DNA of 10,679 nucleotides from an uncultured Oscillibacter sp. Its GTDB lineage: Bacteria; Bacillota; Clostridia; Oscillospirales; Oscillospiraceae. Below are positions 1 through 6,380 of this stretch, one piece after another; the stretch's first letter is position 1, and every line of letters starts with the position of its first letter. Position numbers and translations under genes: made by a program. The notes beneath the pieces were generated by a model. That model saw only the letters and a program-made list of their open reading frames with translations. It had not been told where the DNA came from and made no database searches. The stretch covers positions 1-10,679 of the forward strand of contig CAMNAE010000031.1 in NCBI GenBank assembly GCA_946530565.1, written 5' to 3'.

Positions 1-517
1 CATGACGACCTTCGAACGCCGTCTCATCAAAGACGAGTCCGCCTGGACCGAGCCGAAGAACCCGTACTATACGCTCTATCAGGACCCGGACGTGTGCGAC
101 GCGCTTTTAAAGGAGTTCGGGCTCGAGGGTCCGCACTGCCACATCATCAACGGCCACGTGCCCGTCAAGGCCAAAAAGGGCGAGAGCCCGATCAAGGGGC
201 ACGGCAAGCTGATCGTGATCGACGGCGGCTTCTGCAAGGCCTATCAGAAGACCTCCGGCATCGCGGGCTACACGCTCGTGTACAACAGCCGCTGCTACCG
301 CATCATCGCGCACCAGCCCTTCGCCGGACGCGAGAAGGCAATCTCTGAGAACTACGATATCATGAACGCGACCGACGTCTTCGAGCGTCTCGATGGCAGG
401 CAGAAGGTCGCCGAGACCGACAACGGCCGCGCCCTCGCCGCACGCATCGCGGACCTGCGCGCGCTGCTGGACGCCTTCCGCGCCGGCGCGGTGAAAGAAG
501 ACCACGGCGCGAAGTAA
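1..517 (+). CDS. fbp: Fructose-1,6-bisphosphatase class III, C-terminal part (5' end outside window)
   Basis: Gluconeogenic enzyme that hydrolyses fructose 1,6-bisphosphate to fructose 6-phosphate in the cytoplasm. Only the last 171 or so codons lie in the window. The family usually runs to about 640-660 residues, so most of the gene is upstream, and the ATG at position 2 is an internal codon rather than the start. Visible hallmarks of the Firmicutes class III (metallophosphatase-fold) enzyme, counted from that ATG, are NGHVPVK at residues 50-56 with a probable metal-binding His, the KKGESPIK stretch after it, IDGGF at 73-77, and AYQKTSGIAGYTLVYNS at about 80-96. The tail after residue 135 is a charged helical region ending at TAA. 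A strong terminator follows 24 bases later, so this gene ends its transcript. The family assignment rests on remembered motifs and is firm. Confidence 0.95.
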   Translation, partial: MTTFERRLIKDESAWTEPKNPYYTLYQDPDVCDALLKEFGLEGPHCHIINGHVPVKAKKGESPIKGHGKLIVIDGGFCKAYQKTSGIAGYTLVYNSRCYRIIAHQPFAGREKAISENYDIMNATDVFERLDGRQKVAETDNGRALAARIADLRALLDAFRAGAVKEDHGAK

Positions 518-540
518 TCAACGCCATACAGCGCAAAAAC

Positions 541-590
541 ACCGGGGATCGCTCCAAAAGCGGGCGATCCCCGGTGCGGTTTTGTTTTGT
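541..590. terminator. Bidirectional Rho-independent terminator between convergent genes
   Basis: A perfect 12-bp inverted repeat pairs ACCGGGGATCGC (541-552) with GCGATCCCCGGT (564-575) around an 11-nt loop. On the plus strand it is followed by GCGG and a T-rich run (580-590), suitable for ending the fbp transcript. On the minus strand the stem is followed by GTTTTTGC (complement of 533-540), so it can also end the leftward HAD phosphatase transcript, whose stop codon lies only 24 bases away. The convergent gene arrangement makes a shared terminator plausible. Confidence 0.88.
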
Positions 591-598
591 GAGATCAT

Positions 599-1441
599 TT
601 ACCCCAGAAGCCCGGCAGCCATCAGGCGGTCGAGCTCCCGGGCGACGCCGTCGTCGTCGTTGCTCTCGGTGAGAGCGTCAGCGGCGTCCTTTGCACTCTC
701 GGCGGCGTTTGCCATCGCGACGCCGCGGCCGGCGAGGCGCAACATGCCGAGGTCGTTGTCCTCGTCGCCGAAGGCCACGACCTGCTCAAAGGGCAGATCG
801 ATCGCGCGGCAGAGCGCCTCCATGCCGCGGCCCTTGTTCGCGTCCTTCGCATTTACCTCGACGTTGCAGCCGAGCGAGCCTGCGAGCGAGAGCTGCGAGC
901 CGAAGCGCGCAGCGAGCTCGGCGCGGATCCTGCCGAGCAGCTCAAGATCCGGCGTGAGGCACTGGAGCTTCTGCACGGGGAGTCCCCGCGAACGCACGAA
1001 GTCGCGGAAGCCGTCGACCGGCTTTCGGATCGAGCGCACGACGTACGCCTGCGCGTCGTTCTGCACGTAGCGGTCGATGTTTTCGAGCGTCTCGCGCTCG
1101 ATCCAGCCCTCGTCGGCGATGAAGCAGTCGATCGCGACGGGGAACTGCTCGAGGAAGTCGAAGATCTCCTCGGCAAGAGAAAGCGGGAGCTCGGCGCTCG
1201 ATAAAAGTTTCATCTCGACCCGGTCCCAGACCCGCGAGCCGTTGCCCGTGATCACGTAGCGGAACCAGGGTGCCTCCTGCAGCTCCTTCTGCAGCCCCGT
1301 CACCGGCCGCCCGGAGGCGGGGATCATCAGCGCACCGGTCTCGCCGGCGCGTCTTAAGGCGTCGAGCGTGTAAGCGGAGATCGTCTTGTCGCTGCGAAGC
1401 AGCGTGCCGTCGAGATCGAATAATACTGCGTGATACTTCAT
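599..1441 (-). CDS. Cof-type HAD-IIB family sugar-phosphate/nucleotide phosphatase
   Basis: Cytoplasmic haloacid-dehalogenase superfamily phosphatase of 280 residues, typical for the Cof/YidA group (about 265-290). Motif I is DLDGTLL at residues 9-15, with nucleophile Asp9 and acid/base Asp11. Motif II is Ser43 in PASGRP. Motif III is Lys203 in the NAKDANKG stretch. Motif IV is GDEDND at 225-230, which binds Mg2+. A type IIB cap fills the middle (about 85-190). Members dephosphorylate phosphosugars, pyridoxal phosphate or flavin precursors, and the substrate cannot be read from sequence. The start is an ATG preceded by GGAGAAGG. This ribosome binding site overlaps the stop codon of the upstream deacetylase (TGAGGAG), and only 10 bases separate the two genes, so translation is probably coupled. 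The gene ends just before the bidirectional terminator. Confidence 0.93.
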   Translation of the reverse strand: MKYHAVLFDLDGTLLRSDKTISAYTLDALRRAGETGALMIPASGRPVTGLQKELQEAPWFRYVITGNGSRVWDRVEMKLLSSAELPLSLAEEIFDFLEQFPVAIDCFIADEGWIERETLENIDRYVQNDAQAYVVRSIRKPVDGFRDFVRSRGLPVQKLQCLTPDLELLGRIRAELAARFGSQLSLAGSLGCNVEVNAKDANKGRGMEALCRAIDLPFEQVVAFGDEDNDLGMLRLAGRGVAMANAAESAKDAADALTESNDDDGVARELDRLMAAGLLG

Positions 1442-1451
1442 AGCCTTCTCC

Positions 1452-2309
1452 TCAGTTCAGATAGGATAGATAGTGGGAGACCGGGGTATCGTCGGTGATC
1501 GTCCAGCGCGGGAGGTCGAGCGTGCCTTTGGCAAGATCCGCCGTGTCGGCGTTCGTCAGAAAGGTCACCGTGAAATAGCGCTCAACGGTCTCCACAGCGT
1601 CGGGCTCTTTGATGCCGTAGGGGTAGGCGAAGCAGCAGGGGCGCACGCCGGTCTCCTGCACCATGCGCTCGTAGGAGTGCTGCACATCGTCGAGCACGCG
1701 GCGGGCGAAGGCCTCGTCGTCCTCGTCTGGCGCGCGCTCGATGCCGTTCGGGCGATCCGGGTCGAAGGTCCCGTTGCGGTCGTCCAGGTTGTGCCGGTAG
1801 TAGGTGTGGGAGGCTAACTCCACAAGTCCGCTCGCCTGCATCTCCCGGCACTGATCCCAGGTGAGAAAGACGTCGCTCGGATTGTCCTGCATCGAGACGA
1901 TGATCGCGATCGTCGCCTTCGCACCGGTCTCCTGCAAAAGGGGATAGAGCAGGGTGTAGTTATTCTCGTAGCCGTCGTCAAAGGTGAGGAGCACGGGCTT
2001 TTCCGGCAGCGTCTCCGGGGATAAAAGATCGCTTGCGAGCACCGGCGTATAGCCATGATCATAGAGCCACTCGATGTCGCGGCGGAGCTTTCCGACGGTG
2101 ACGGTCATCTCGTTGCACTCCGTCCCGTCGGGCGCGACGGCGTGGTACATTAAAACCGGCAGCGGCCGCTCGGGGATCTCACGCTCGATGGGGTGCAGGT
2201 GCCGCCAGGCCCGCTGGAAAAAGCCGGAATAGAGCAGCACGAGCGCGATGAGACACAGTGAGACTAAAGCAAACAGCGCCCGCTGCAGCCAGGGTGAAAT
2301 ACGTTGCAT
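1452..2309 (-). CDS. Membrane-anchored polysaccharide deacetylase (NodB homology, CE4)
   Basis: Predicted metal-dependent de-N-acetylase acting outside the membrane on a cell-wall or surface glycan (peptidoglycan, or a polymer such as poly-N-acetylglucosamine; not resolvable here). The 285-residue protein has an uncleaved-looking N-terminal membrane segment at about 9-30, then VLMYHAV at 52-58, common in these secreted enzymes. CE4 motif 1 is TFDDG at 109-113, giving catalytic base Asp111 and metal ligand Asp112. Motif 2 is SHTYYRH at 167-173, with metal-ligand histidines 168 and 173. Motif 3 is FAYPYG at 227-232, downstream of Arg223. LPRWTI at 266-271 resembles motif 4. The ATG start has GGAGG five bases upstream. 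It is the first gene of a leftward operon with the HAD phosphatase. Active-site residues appear intact. Confidence 0.93.
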   Translation of the reverse strand: MQRISPWLQRALFALVSLCLIALVLLYSGFFQRAWRHLHPIEREIPERPLPVLMYHAVAPDGTECNEMTVTVGKLRRDIEWLYDHGYTPVLASDLLSPETLPEKPVLLTFDDGYENNYTLLYPLLQETGAKATIAIIVSMQDNPSDVFLTWDQCREMQASGLVELASHTYYRHNLDDRNGTFDPDRPNGIERAPDEDDEAFARRVLDDVQHSYERMVQETGVRPCCFAYPYGIKEPDAVETVERYFTVTFLTNADTADLAKGTLDLPRWTITDDTPVSHYLSYLN

Positions 2310-2340
2310 GAAAACCTCCGGATCTTGTGTTCTGCCCCTT

Positions 2341-2369
2341 AGTTTACGTGAATTTTAAAAAGAACGCAA
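2341..2369 (-). promoter_or_regulatory. Probable sigma-A promoter of the deacetylase/HAD operon
   Basis: Reading leftward, TTGCGT (2369-2364) and TAAACT (2346-2341) are separated by 17 bases. The match to TTGACA/TATAAT is moderate (three and four of six positions). The AT-rich spacer contains TTTTTAAAAT. The box lies about 30 bases before the deacetylase start, in the only sizeable gap upstream of it. It would give a short leader carrying the GGAGG ribosome binding site. Confidence 0.5.
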
Positions 2370-2403
2370 GAGGAAAAAGCGCAGCTGGCGGCATTTCTCT
2401 CCC

Positions 2404-2432
2404 TTGCCAAGCCCGGCGCGCCGGCGTATAAT
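2404..2432 (+). promoter_or_regulatory. Strong sigma-A promoter of the glycosyltransferase/glucosidase operon, with palindromic spacer
   Basis: TTGCCA (2404-2409) and an exact TATAAT (2427-2432) are separated by the optimal 17 bases. Transcription should begin near 2439, leaving a leader of about 43 bases before the ATG at 2482. The spacer contains a perfect 12-bp GC palindrome, CCGGCGCGCCGG (2413-2424). A second inverted repeat, GATTTTTAAAATC (2433-2445), lies across the expected start point. Either could be an operator, but no regulator is identified. The promoter also argues against any translation start upstream of 2482. Confidence 0.82.
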
Positions 2433-2481
2433 GATTTTTAAAATCTCCTGCAAACAGACTCATGATCAAGGAGGCCCAACC

Positions 2482-3906
2482 ATGCGCGTCTGCCTTTTGA
2501 ACGATTCCTTTCCGCCGGTCATCGACGGCGTCGTCAATGTGATGCTCAACTACGCCAATTACCTGCAGTCAGACCACGCCTCGCAGGTGATCGTCGGCAC
2601 GCCGCGCTATCCGGACGCGGACTACAGCGCCTATCCCTATCCGGTCGTCGCCTATCCGAGCTTTGATACGACCTCGGTCACGAACGGCTACCGCACCGGA
2701 AACCCGCTCGCGGGCAAGGCGCTCGCGTCCCTTGCAGCCTTTCATCCCGACCTCATCCACTCCCACTGCCCCGCGACGGCGACGATCATCGCCCGGCTCC
2801 TGCGCGAGGAGTGCGGTGCCCCGATCGTCTTCACCTACCACACGAAGTACGACATCGACATCGCCCGCGCGGTGGGAAACAAGCTCGCCGCGCACGAGGG
2901 CGTCAAGGCCATGGTCAGCAACATCGCCGCCTGCGACGACATCTGGGTCGTGAGCCGCGGCGCCGGCGAGAGCCTGAAGGCGCTCGGCTTCGAGGGCGAC
3001 TACCGCGTCGTCACGAACGGCGTCGACTTCGCGCGCGGCCGCGTCTGTGACGCCGACGTCGAAAAGGTGACGGCGGGCTACGACCTGCCCGCCGGCGTGC
3101 CGCTCTTTTTATACGTCGGCCGCATGATGAACTACAAGGGCCTGCCGCTCCTTTTAAAAGCCCTGCGCGGGCTCAAGGACGCCGGGCAGGACTTCCGCAT
3201 GGTCATGATCGGCAAAGGTCCCGACCGCGAAGAACTCGAGAAGACCGCCCGGGACTATGGCCTCATGGGCAGCGACGGGCCTGACAAGGTCATCTTCACC
3301 GGCGCGATCTATGAGCGTGACACGCTGCGCGCCTGGAATACGCGCGCCGATCTTTTCCTCTTCCCCTCGACATTCGACACGAACGGCCTCGTCGTGCGTG
3401 AGGCGGCGGCCTGCGGGCTCGCAAGTGTCCTGATCGCGGGCTCCTGCGCGGCCGAAGGCGTGACCGACGGGCGCAACGGCTTCACGATCTCCGAAACGCC
3501 CGAGGCACTGTCGGCACTGCTCGCGCGGCTCTGCCTCGATCTTCCGCATCTGCGCGAAGTCGGCCAAAAAGCAATGGACGAGATCTACGTCGACTGGCGC
3601 ACCTGTGTCGCCGAGGCCTACGAGCGCTATGAGTATGTGCTCGAGAAAAAGCGCAGCGGCGCGCTCGCGAAGCGAAAGCGGGAGCTCACGGACTACCTCG
3701 TCGCCTGGACGGCCAGGAGCATGAGCTCTCAGGACAAGTTCCGCCGCCTCCGGCAGGAGCTCTTCGCGGACTTCAAAGACAGCGCCCTCGGCATGATGGA
3801 AAACGCGCAGGAGGCGCGCGAGCAGGCGCCGCATTTCTGGGAGCGGCTGCTGCGCGAGCGCGAAAAAGACGCCGACGCCTCAAATGCGCCAAAAGGAGAT
3901 GCCTGA
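2482..3906 (+). CDS. Glycosyltransferase family 4 (GT4), possibly a diacylglycerol or glycolipid glucosyltransferase
   Basis: Retaining GT-B glycosyltransferase of 474 residues that transfers a sugar from a nucleotide-sugar donor to an unidentified acceptor. The N-terminal domain (about 1-200) opens with the GT4 pattern NDSFPPVIDGVVN at 7-19, typical of enzymes that glucosylate diacylglycerol or other lipids, and has TYHTKYD at 118-124. The C-terminal donor domain (about 205-385) has YVGRMMNYKG at 211-220, GKGPD at 244-248 and STFDTNGLVVREAAACG at 296-312. Its EX7E motif reads Asp299...Glu307, so the first acid is Asp. After about residue 385 a basic, helical tail follows, possibly a membrane-surface contact. 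The ATG at 2482 has AAGGAGG seven bases upstream and lies downstream of the promoter; longer frames would begin inside the promoter. Its end overlaps the GH13 frame, so the two are one operon. Acceptor identity is inference. Confidence 0.88.
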   Translation: MRVCLLNDSFPPVIDGVVNVMLNYANYLQSDHASQVIVGTPRYPDADYSAYPYPVVAYPSFDTTSVTNGYRTGNPLAGKALASLAAFHPDLIHSHCPATATIIARLLREECGAPIVFTYHTKYDIDIARAVGNKLAAHEGVKAMVSNIAACDDIWVVSRGAGESLKALGFEGDYRVVTNGVDFARGRVCDADVEKVTAGYDLPAGVPLFLYVGRMMNYKGLPLLLKALRGLKDAGQDFRMVMIGKGPDREELEKTARDYGLMGSDGPDKVIFTGAIYERDTLRAWNTRADLFLFPSTFDTNGLVVREAAACGLASVLIAGSCAAEGVTDGRNGFTISETPEALSALLARLCLDLPHLREVGQKAMDEIYVDWRTCVAEAYERYEYVLEKKRSGALAKRKRELTDYLVAWTARSMSSQDKFRRLRQELFADFKDSALGMMENAQEAREQAPHFWERLLREREKDADASNAPKGDA

Positions 3907-5584
3907 GAATTTGGAACCCTTTGACTATCGGCATATGTCCTTTTACCAGATCTGGATCCGCTCCTTCTGCGACGGGAACGGCGACGGCATCGGGGACCTG
4001 AAGGGCGTGTATGAAAAGCTGCCCTATATCAAGTCCCTCGGTGTCGACGGCATCTGGTTCAGCCCGATCTATCCCTCGCCGAACGCCGACTACGGCTATG
4101 ACATCTCGGATTACAAGAACATCCACCCGGACTACGGTACGCTCGAGGATTTCCGCGCCGTGCTGGATCGCGCGCACGCGCTCGGGCTCAGGGTCCTTCT
4201 GGACCTCGTGATCAACCACACGAGCGACGAGCATCCCTGGTTCACCGAGAGCCGCAAAAGCCGGGACAATCCTTACAGCGACTATTACATCTGGCGCGAC
4301 CCGAAGTGGGGGCGCCGCGGCAAAAAGCCCCCGAACAACTGGTTTTCGCAGTTTGAGGGCCTCGCCTGGGAGTACGGCGAAGAGCGCGAGCAGTACTACC
4401 TGCACGTCTTCGCGAAAAAGCAGCCGGATCTCAATATGGATAACCCTGCCGTGCGCGAGGAGGTCAAAAGCGTCATGCGCTTCTGGCTGGATATGGGCGT
4501 CGACGGCTTCCGCGAGGATGTGATCACCTATATCTCCAAGCAGGCGCCGCTGCCCGACGGCATCCCCTTCCTCCCGGTCATCAACGGCCTGCCCTTCTAT
4601 CAGGACGGGCCGAATCTCACGAAGTATCTCGCGGAGTTCCGCGCCGTCGCGCGCGAGTACGGGGCACTGCAGATCGGCGAGGCGCCGATGACACCGCTCC
4701 GGACCGCGCTTACCTACCTTGCGGGCGAAAAACCCGTGCTCGACATGCTGATCCAGTTCGACGCCATGATGGCGGACTGCTATTTCACCGAATACGTCCA
4801 CCACCCGTTTCGCCTGAGAAAATTAAAGCGCGCCTTTTCGCGCTGGCAGTACGGCCTGGCCGGGAAGGCCTGGAACGCGCTCTATCTTGAAAACCACGAC
4901 CACCCGCGCGTGGTGAGCCGCTACGGGAGTGAAAAATACTGGCGCGAGAGCGCGACCGCGCTCGCCGCGAGCTATCTCTTCCTGCAGGGCACGCCCTTTG
5001 TCTACCAGGGTCAGGAGCTCGGCATGACGAACATCGCCCTGCCCTCGATCGACGATTATCTCGATGTCGCCTCCAGGATGGCCTACCGCACCTTCCATAC
5101 CCATGAGCCGGAGGCAAAGCGACTTCACCGCATCCATATCTCCTCTCGCGACTCCGCCCGCACGCCCATGCAGTGGAGCTGCGAAAAAAACGCAGGCTTC
5201 TCGTCAGCCGAGCCCTGGTTTTTCGTGAACCCGAACTATACGAAGATCAACGCCGCGGCCGAGGAGAACGATGCGCTGAGCCCGCTGAACTTCTACCGCC
5301 GCGCGCTTAAGCTCCGAAAGAGCAATGAGACCCTGCTCACGGGGACATATCGGGAGTATGAGCCGCGGCACAAAAAGCTCTATCTCTACGAGCGCGCGAC
5401 CGCCGCCGAGCGGATCCTCGTCGCCGTCTCGTTCTCAGATGAGCCCCTCACATGGCGTCTGCCGCGCGGCTATGACGCCGCAAACGCCGAGGTGCTGCTC
5501 GGGAACTATCCCGGCGGCGAGACCGTCGGTACGCTGAGGCCATGGGAGGCACAGGTGCTGCGCTTCGGCGCCGGCAAAGCATGA
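3884..5584 (+). CDS. GH13 alpha-glucosidase, oligo-1,6-glucosidase type
   Basis: Cytoplasmic alpha-amylase-family hydrolase of up to 566 residues, close to the usual 550-570, with no signal peptide. It probably releases glucose from short alpha-1,6 (and perhaps alpha-1,4) glucosides. Visible features are the Ca2+-site DGNGDGIGD at 30-38, region I DLVINH at 107-112, QPDLN at 180-184 (a signature of oligo-1,6-glucosidases), region II GFREDVI with nucleophile Asp212, region III GEAP with acid/base Glu266, and region IV NHD with Asp339. Val213 after the nucleophile also fits alpha-1,6 preference. A beta-sandwich C-terminal domain follows about residue 480. The start is uncertain: ATG 3884 lacks a ribosome binding site, ATG 3899 sits directly against AAGGAG (3893-3898), and TTG 3911 is 12 bases from it. 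It overlaps the glycosyltransferase. Trehalose-6-phosphate hydrolase or another GH13 specificity is a less likely alternative. Confidence 0.92.
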   Translation: MRQKEMPENLEPFDYRHMSFYQIWIRSFCDGNGDGIGDLKGVYEKLPYIKSLGVDGIWFSPIYPSPNADYGYDISDYKNIHPDYGTLEDFRAVLDRAHALGLRVLLDLVINHTSDEHPWFTESRKSRDNPYSDYYIWRDPKWGRRGKKPPNNWFSQFEGLAWEYGEEREQYYLHVFAKKQPDLNMDNPAVREEVKSVMRFWLDMGVDGFREDVITYISKQAPLPDGIPFLPVINGLPFYQDGPNLTKYLAEFRAVAREYGALQIGEAPMTPLRTALTYLAGEKPVLDMLIQFDAMMADCYFTEYVHHPFRLRKLKRAFSRWQYGLAGKAWNALYLENHDHPRVVSRYGSEKYWRESATALAASYLFLQGTPFVYQGQELGMTNIALPSIDDYLDVASRMAYRTFHTHEPEAKRLHRIHISSRDSARTPMQWSCEKNAGFSSAEPWFFVNPNYTKINAAAEENDALSPLNFYRRALKLRKSNETLLTGTYREYEPRHKKLYLYERATAAERILVAVSFSDEPLTWRLPRGYDAANAEVLLGNYPGGETVGTLRPWEAQVLRFGAGKA

Positions 5585-5610
5585 GCCGCGAAAAAAGGCC
5601 GCGAAATCCC

Positions 5611-5639
5611 TTTACTTGCCGTAATGAATCTGCTATAAT
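5611..5639 (+). promoter_or_regulatory. Extended -10 sigma-A promoter for the XRE-MBOAT-SGNH-lepA unit
   Basis: TTTACT (5611-5616) and an exact TATAAT (5634-5639) are separated by 17 bases. TG at 5631-5632, one base before the -10 box, makes it an extended -10 promoter. Transcription is expected near 5646. The promoter lies in the 118-base gap after the glucosidase gene and is the only clear promoter upstream of the four-gene run ending with lepA. No convincing terminator separates it from the glucosidase, so some readthrough is possible. Confidence 0.82.
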
Positions 5640-5660
5640 TCAACTCTACGTAATAATTTC

Positions 5661-5679
5661 AGGGGCGCTTGCCCCTTTT
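5661..5679 (+). promoter_or_regulatory. Leader hairpin upstream of the XRE gene
   Basis: AGGGGC (5661-5666) and GCCCCT (5671-5676) form a perfect 6-bp stem with a GCTT loop, and the stem runs into TTTT (5676-5679). It begins about 15 bases after the predicted transcription start and ends 6 bases before the AAAGGAG ribosome binding site (5686-5692). It could be a weak terminator or attenuator, or a 5' stabilising structure. The stem is short and the U-tract only four long, so efficient termination is doubtful. Confidence 0.4.
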
Positions 5680-5702
5680 GAATGTAAAGGAGCGATCTGG
5701 CT

Positions 5703-6380
5703 ATGATCAGCGATCTTGCCCGCAACCTCACGCTGCTGCGCCGGGAGCGGGGCATCTCGCAGAAGGCGGCGGCGGAACAGCTGGGCGTCTCGCAGGCCCT
5801 GCTCTCTCACTACGAAAACGGCGTGCGCCGACCCGGACTTGAGTTTGTGGTGAAGCTCTGCGACTTCTACAACGTCTCGGCGGACTTCATTCTGGGGCGC
5901 ACGCTCTCGCGCGAGGGCAGCATGCTCACAGGCGAGGACATCCTCAACATGGCCGAGCCGAACAACGTGCTGCGCGGCTCGGTGCTCGCGACGCTGCAGA
6001 GCAAGCTCCTCGGCGGCGCGGTCGGCGTGCTCTTCGGTCTGCTCGGCAGGCTCGGCGACAAGGCGGCCGTCAACGAGGCGGCGAACGTGATCGGCGACGA
6101 CGTCTACCAGCTCTGCCGGCACCTCGCCCGCGCGGCCGGGGTCGACGAGCGCGGCTTCGCACTCACGAAGAGCGGCAACGAGATGGACCTCGCCGCCGCC
6201 GACCGGAAGCTCGCGGAGACGCGCTTCGTGCGCGCGCTGAACGCCTGCGCGGAAAACGGCATGGCCTTCCCCTCGTTCGACGGGGCGGACTTAAAAGCCG
6301 AGTACCCCGGCCGGGCGCAGAGCCTCACGCAGGTTTTGAGCACGGCCGATTCCCGGCTCCACGCTCTTGAGACCGACTAA
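5703..6380 (+). CDS. XRE-family helix-turn-helix transcriptional regulator with unassigned C-terminal region
   Basis: Predicted DNA-binding regulator of 225 residues. Residues 5-65 form a Cro/C1-type HTH domain: KAAAEQLGVSQALLSHYENG at 21-40 covers the turn and recognition helix, and the following RRPGLEFVVKLCDFYNVSADFILGR is the usual closing part ending near 66. The rest (about 75-225) is mostly helical with a glycine-rich hydrophobic stretch at 102-117 and matches no domain I can name; it may bind a ligand or mediate oligomerisation. Translation starts at the ATG preceded by AAAGGAG at 10 bases. The gene is first in the operon and its TAA stop directly touches the ATG of the MBOAT gene, so it probably regulates the downstream acylation genes, itself, or both. 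That target assignment is inference from position. Confidence 0.88.
   Translation: MISDLARNLTLLRRERGISQKAAAEQLGVSQALLSHYENGVRRPGLEFVVKLCDFYNVSADFILGRTLSREGSMLTGEDILNMAEPNNVLRGSVLATLQSKLLGGAVGVLFGLLGRLGDKAAVNEAANVIGDDVYQLCRHLARAAGVDERGFALTKSGNEMDLAAADRKLAETRFVRALNACAENGMAFPSFDGADLKAEYPGRAQSLTQVLSTADSRLHALETD

Noticed and set aside
582..1070. 162-codon plus-strand frame opposite the HAD phosphatase
   Set aside because: Ser/Arg/Ala-rich shadow translation without a ribosome binding site, overlapping a gene with all four HAD motifs.
2404..2481. Upstream extension of the glycosyltransferase starting at TTG 2404
   Set aside because: This stretch holds the -35 and -10 boxes, and the start at 2482 has a near-perfect ribosome binding site and the conserved GT4 N-terminus.
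3773..4804. 343-codon open frame on the minus strand opposite the end of the glycosyltransferase and the GH13 gene
   Set aside because: It lies antisense to two genes with intact catalytic motifs, its translation resembles no family, and long antisense frames are expected from the strong third-position G/C bias.
5585..5610. Possible terminator after the GH13 gene (A-run and GCCGCG repeats)
   Set aside because: GCCGCG occurs as a direct rather than inverted repeat, and I found no stem followed by a T-run.
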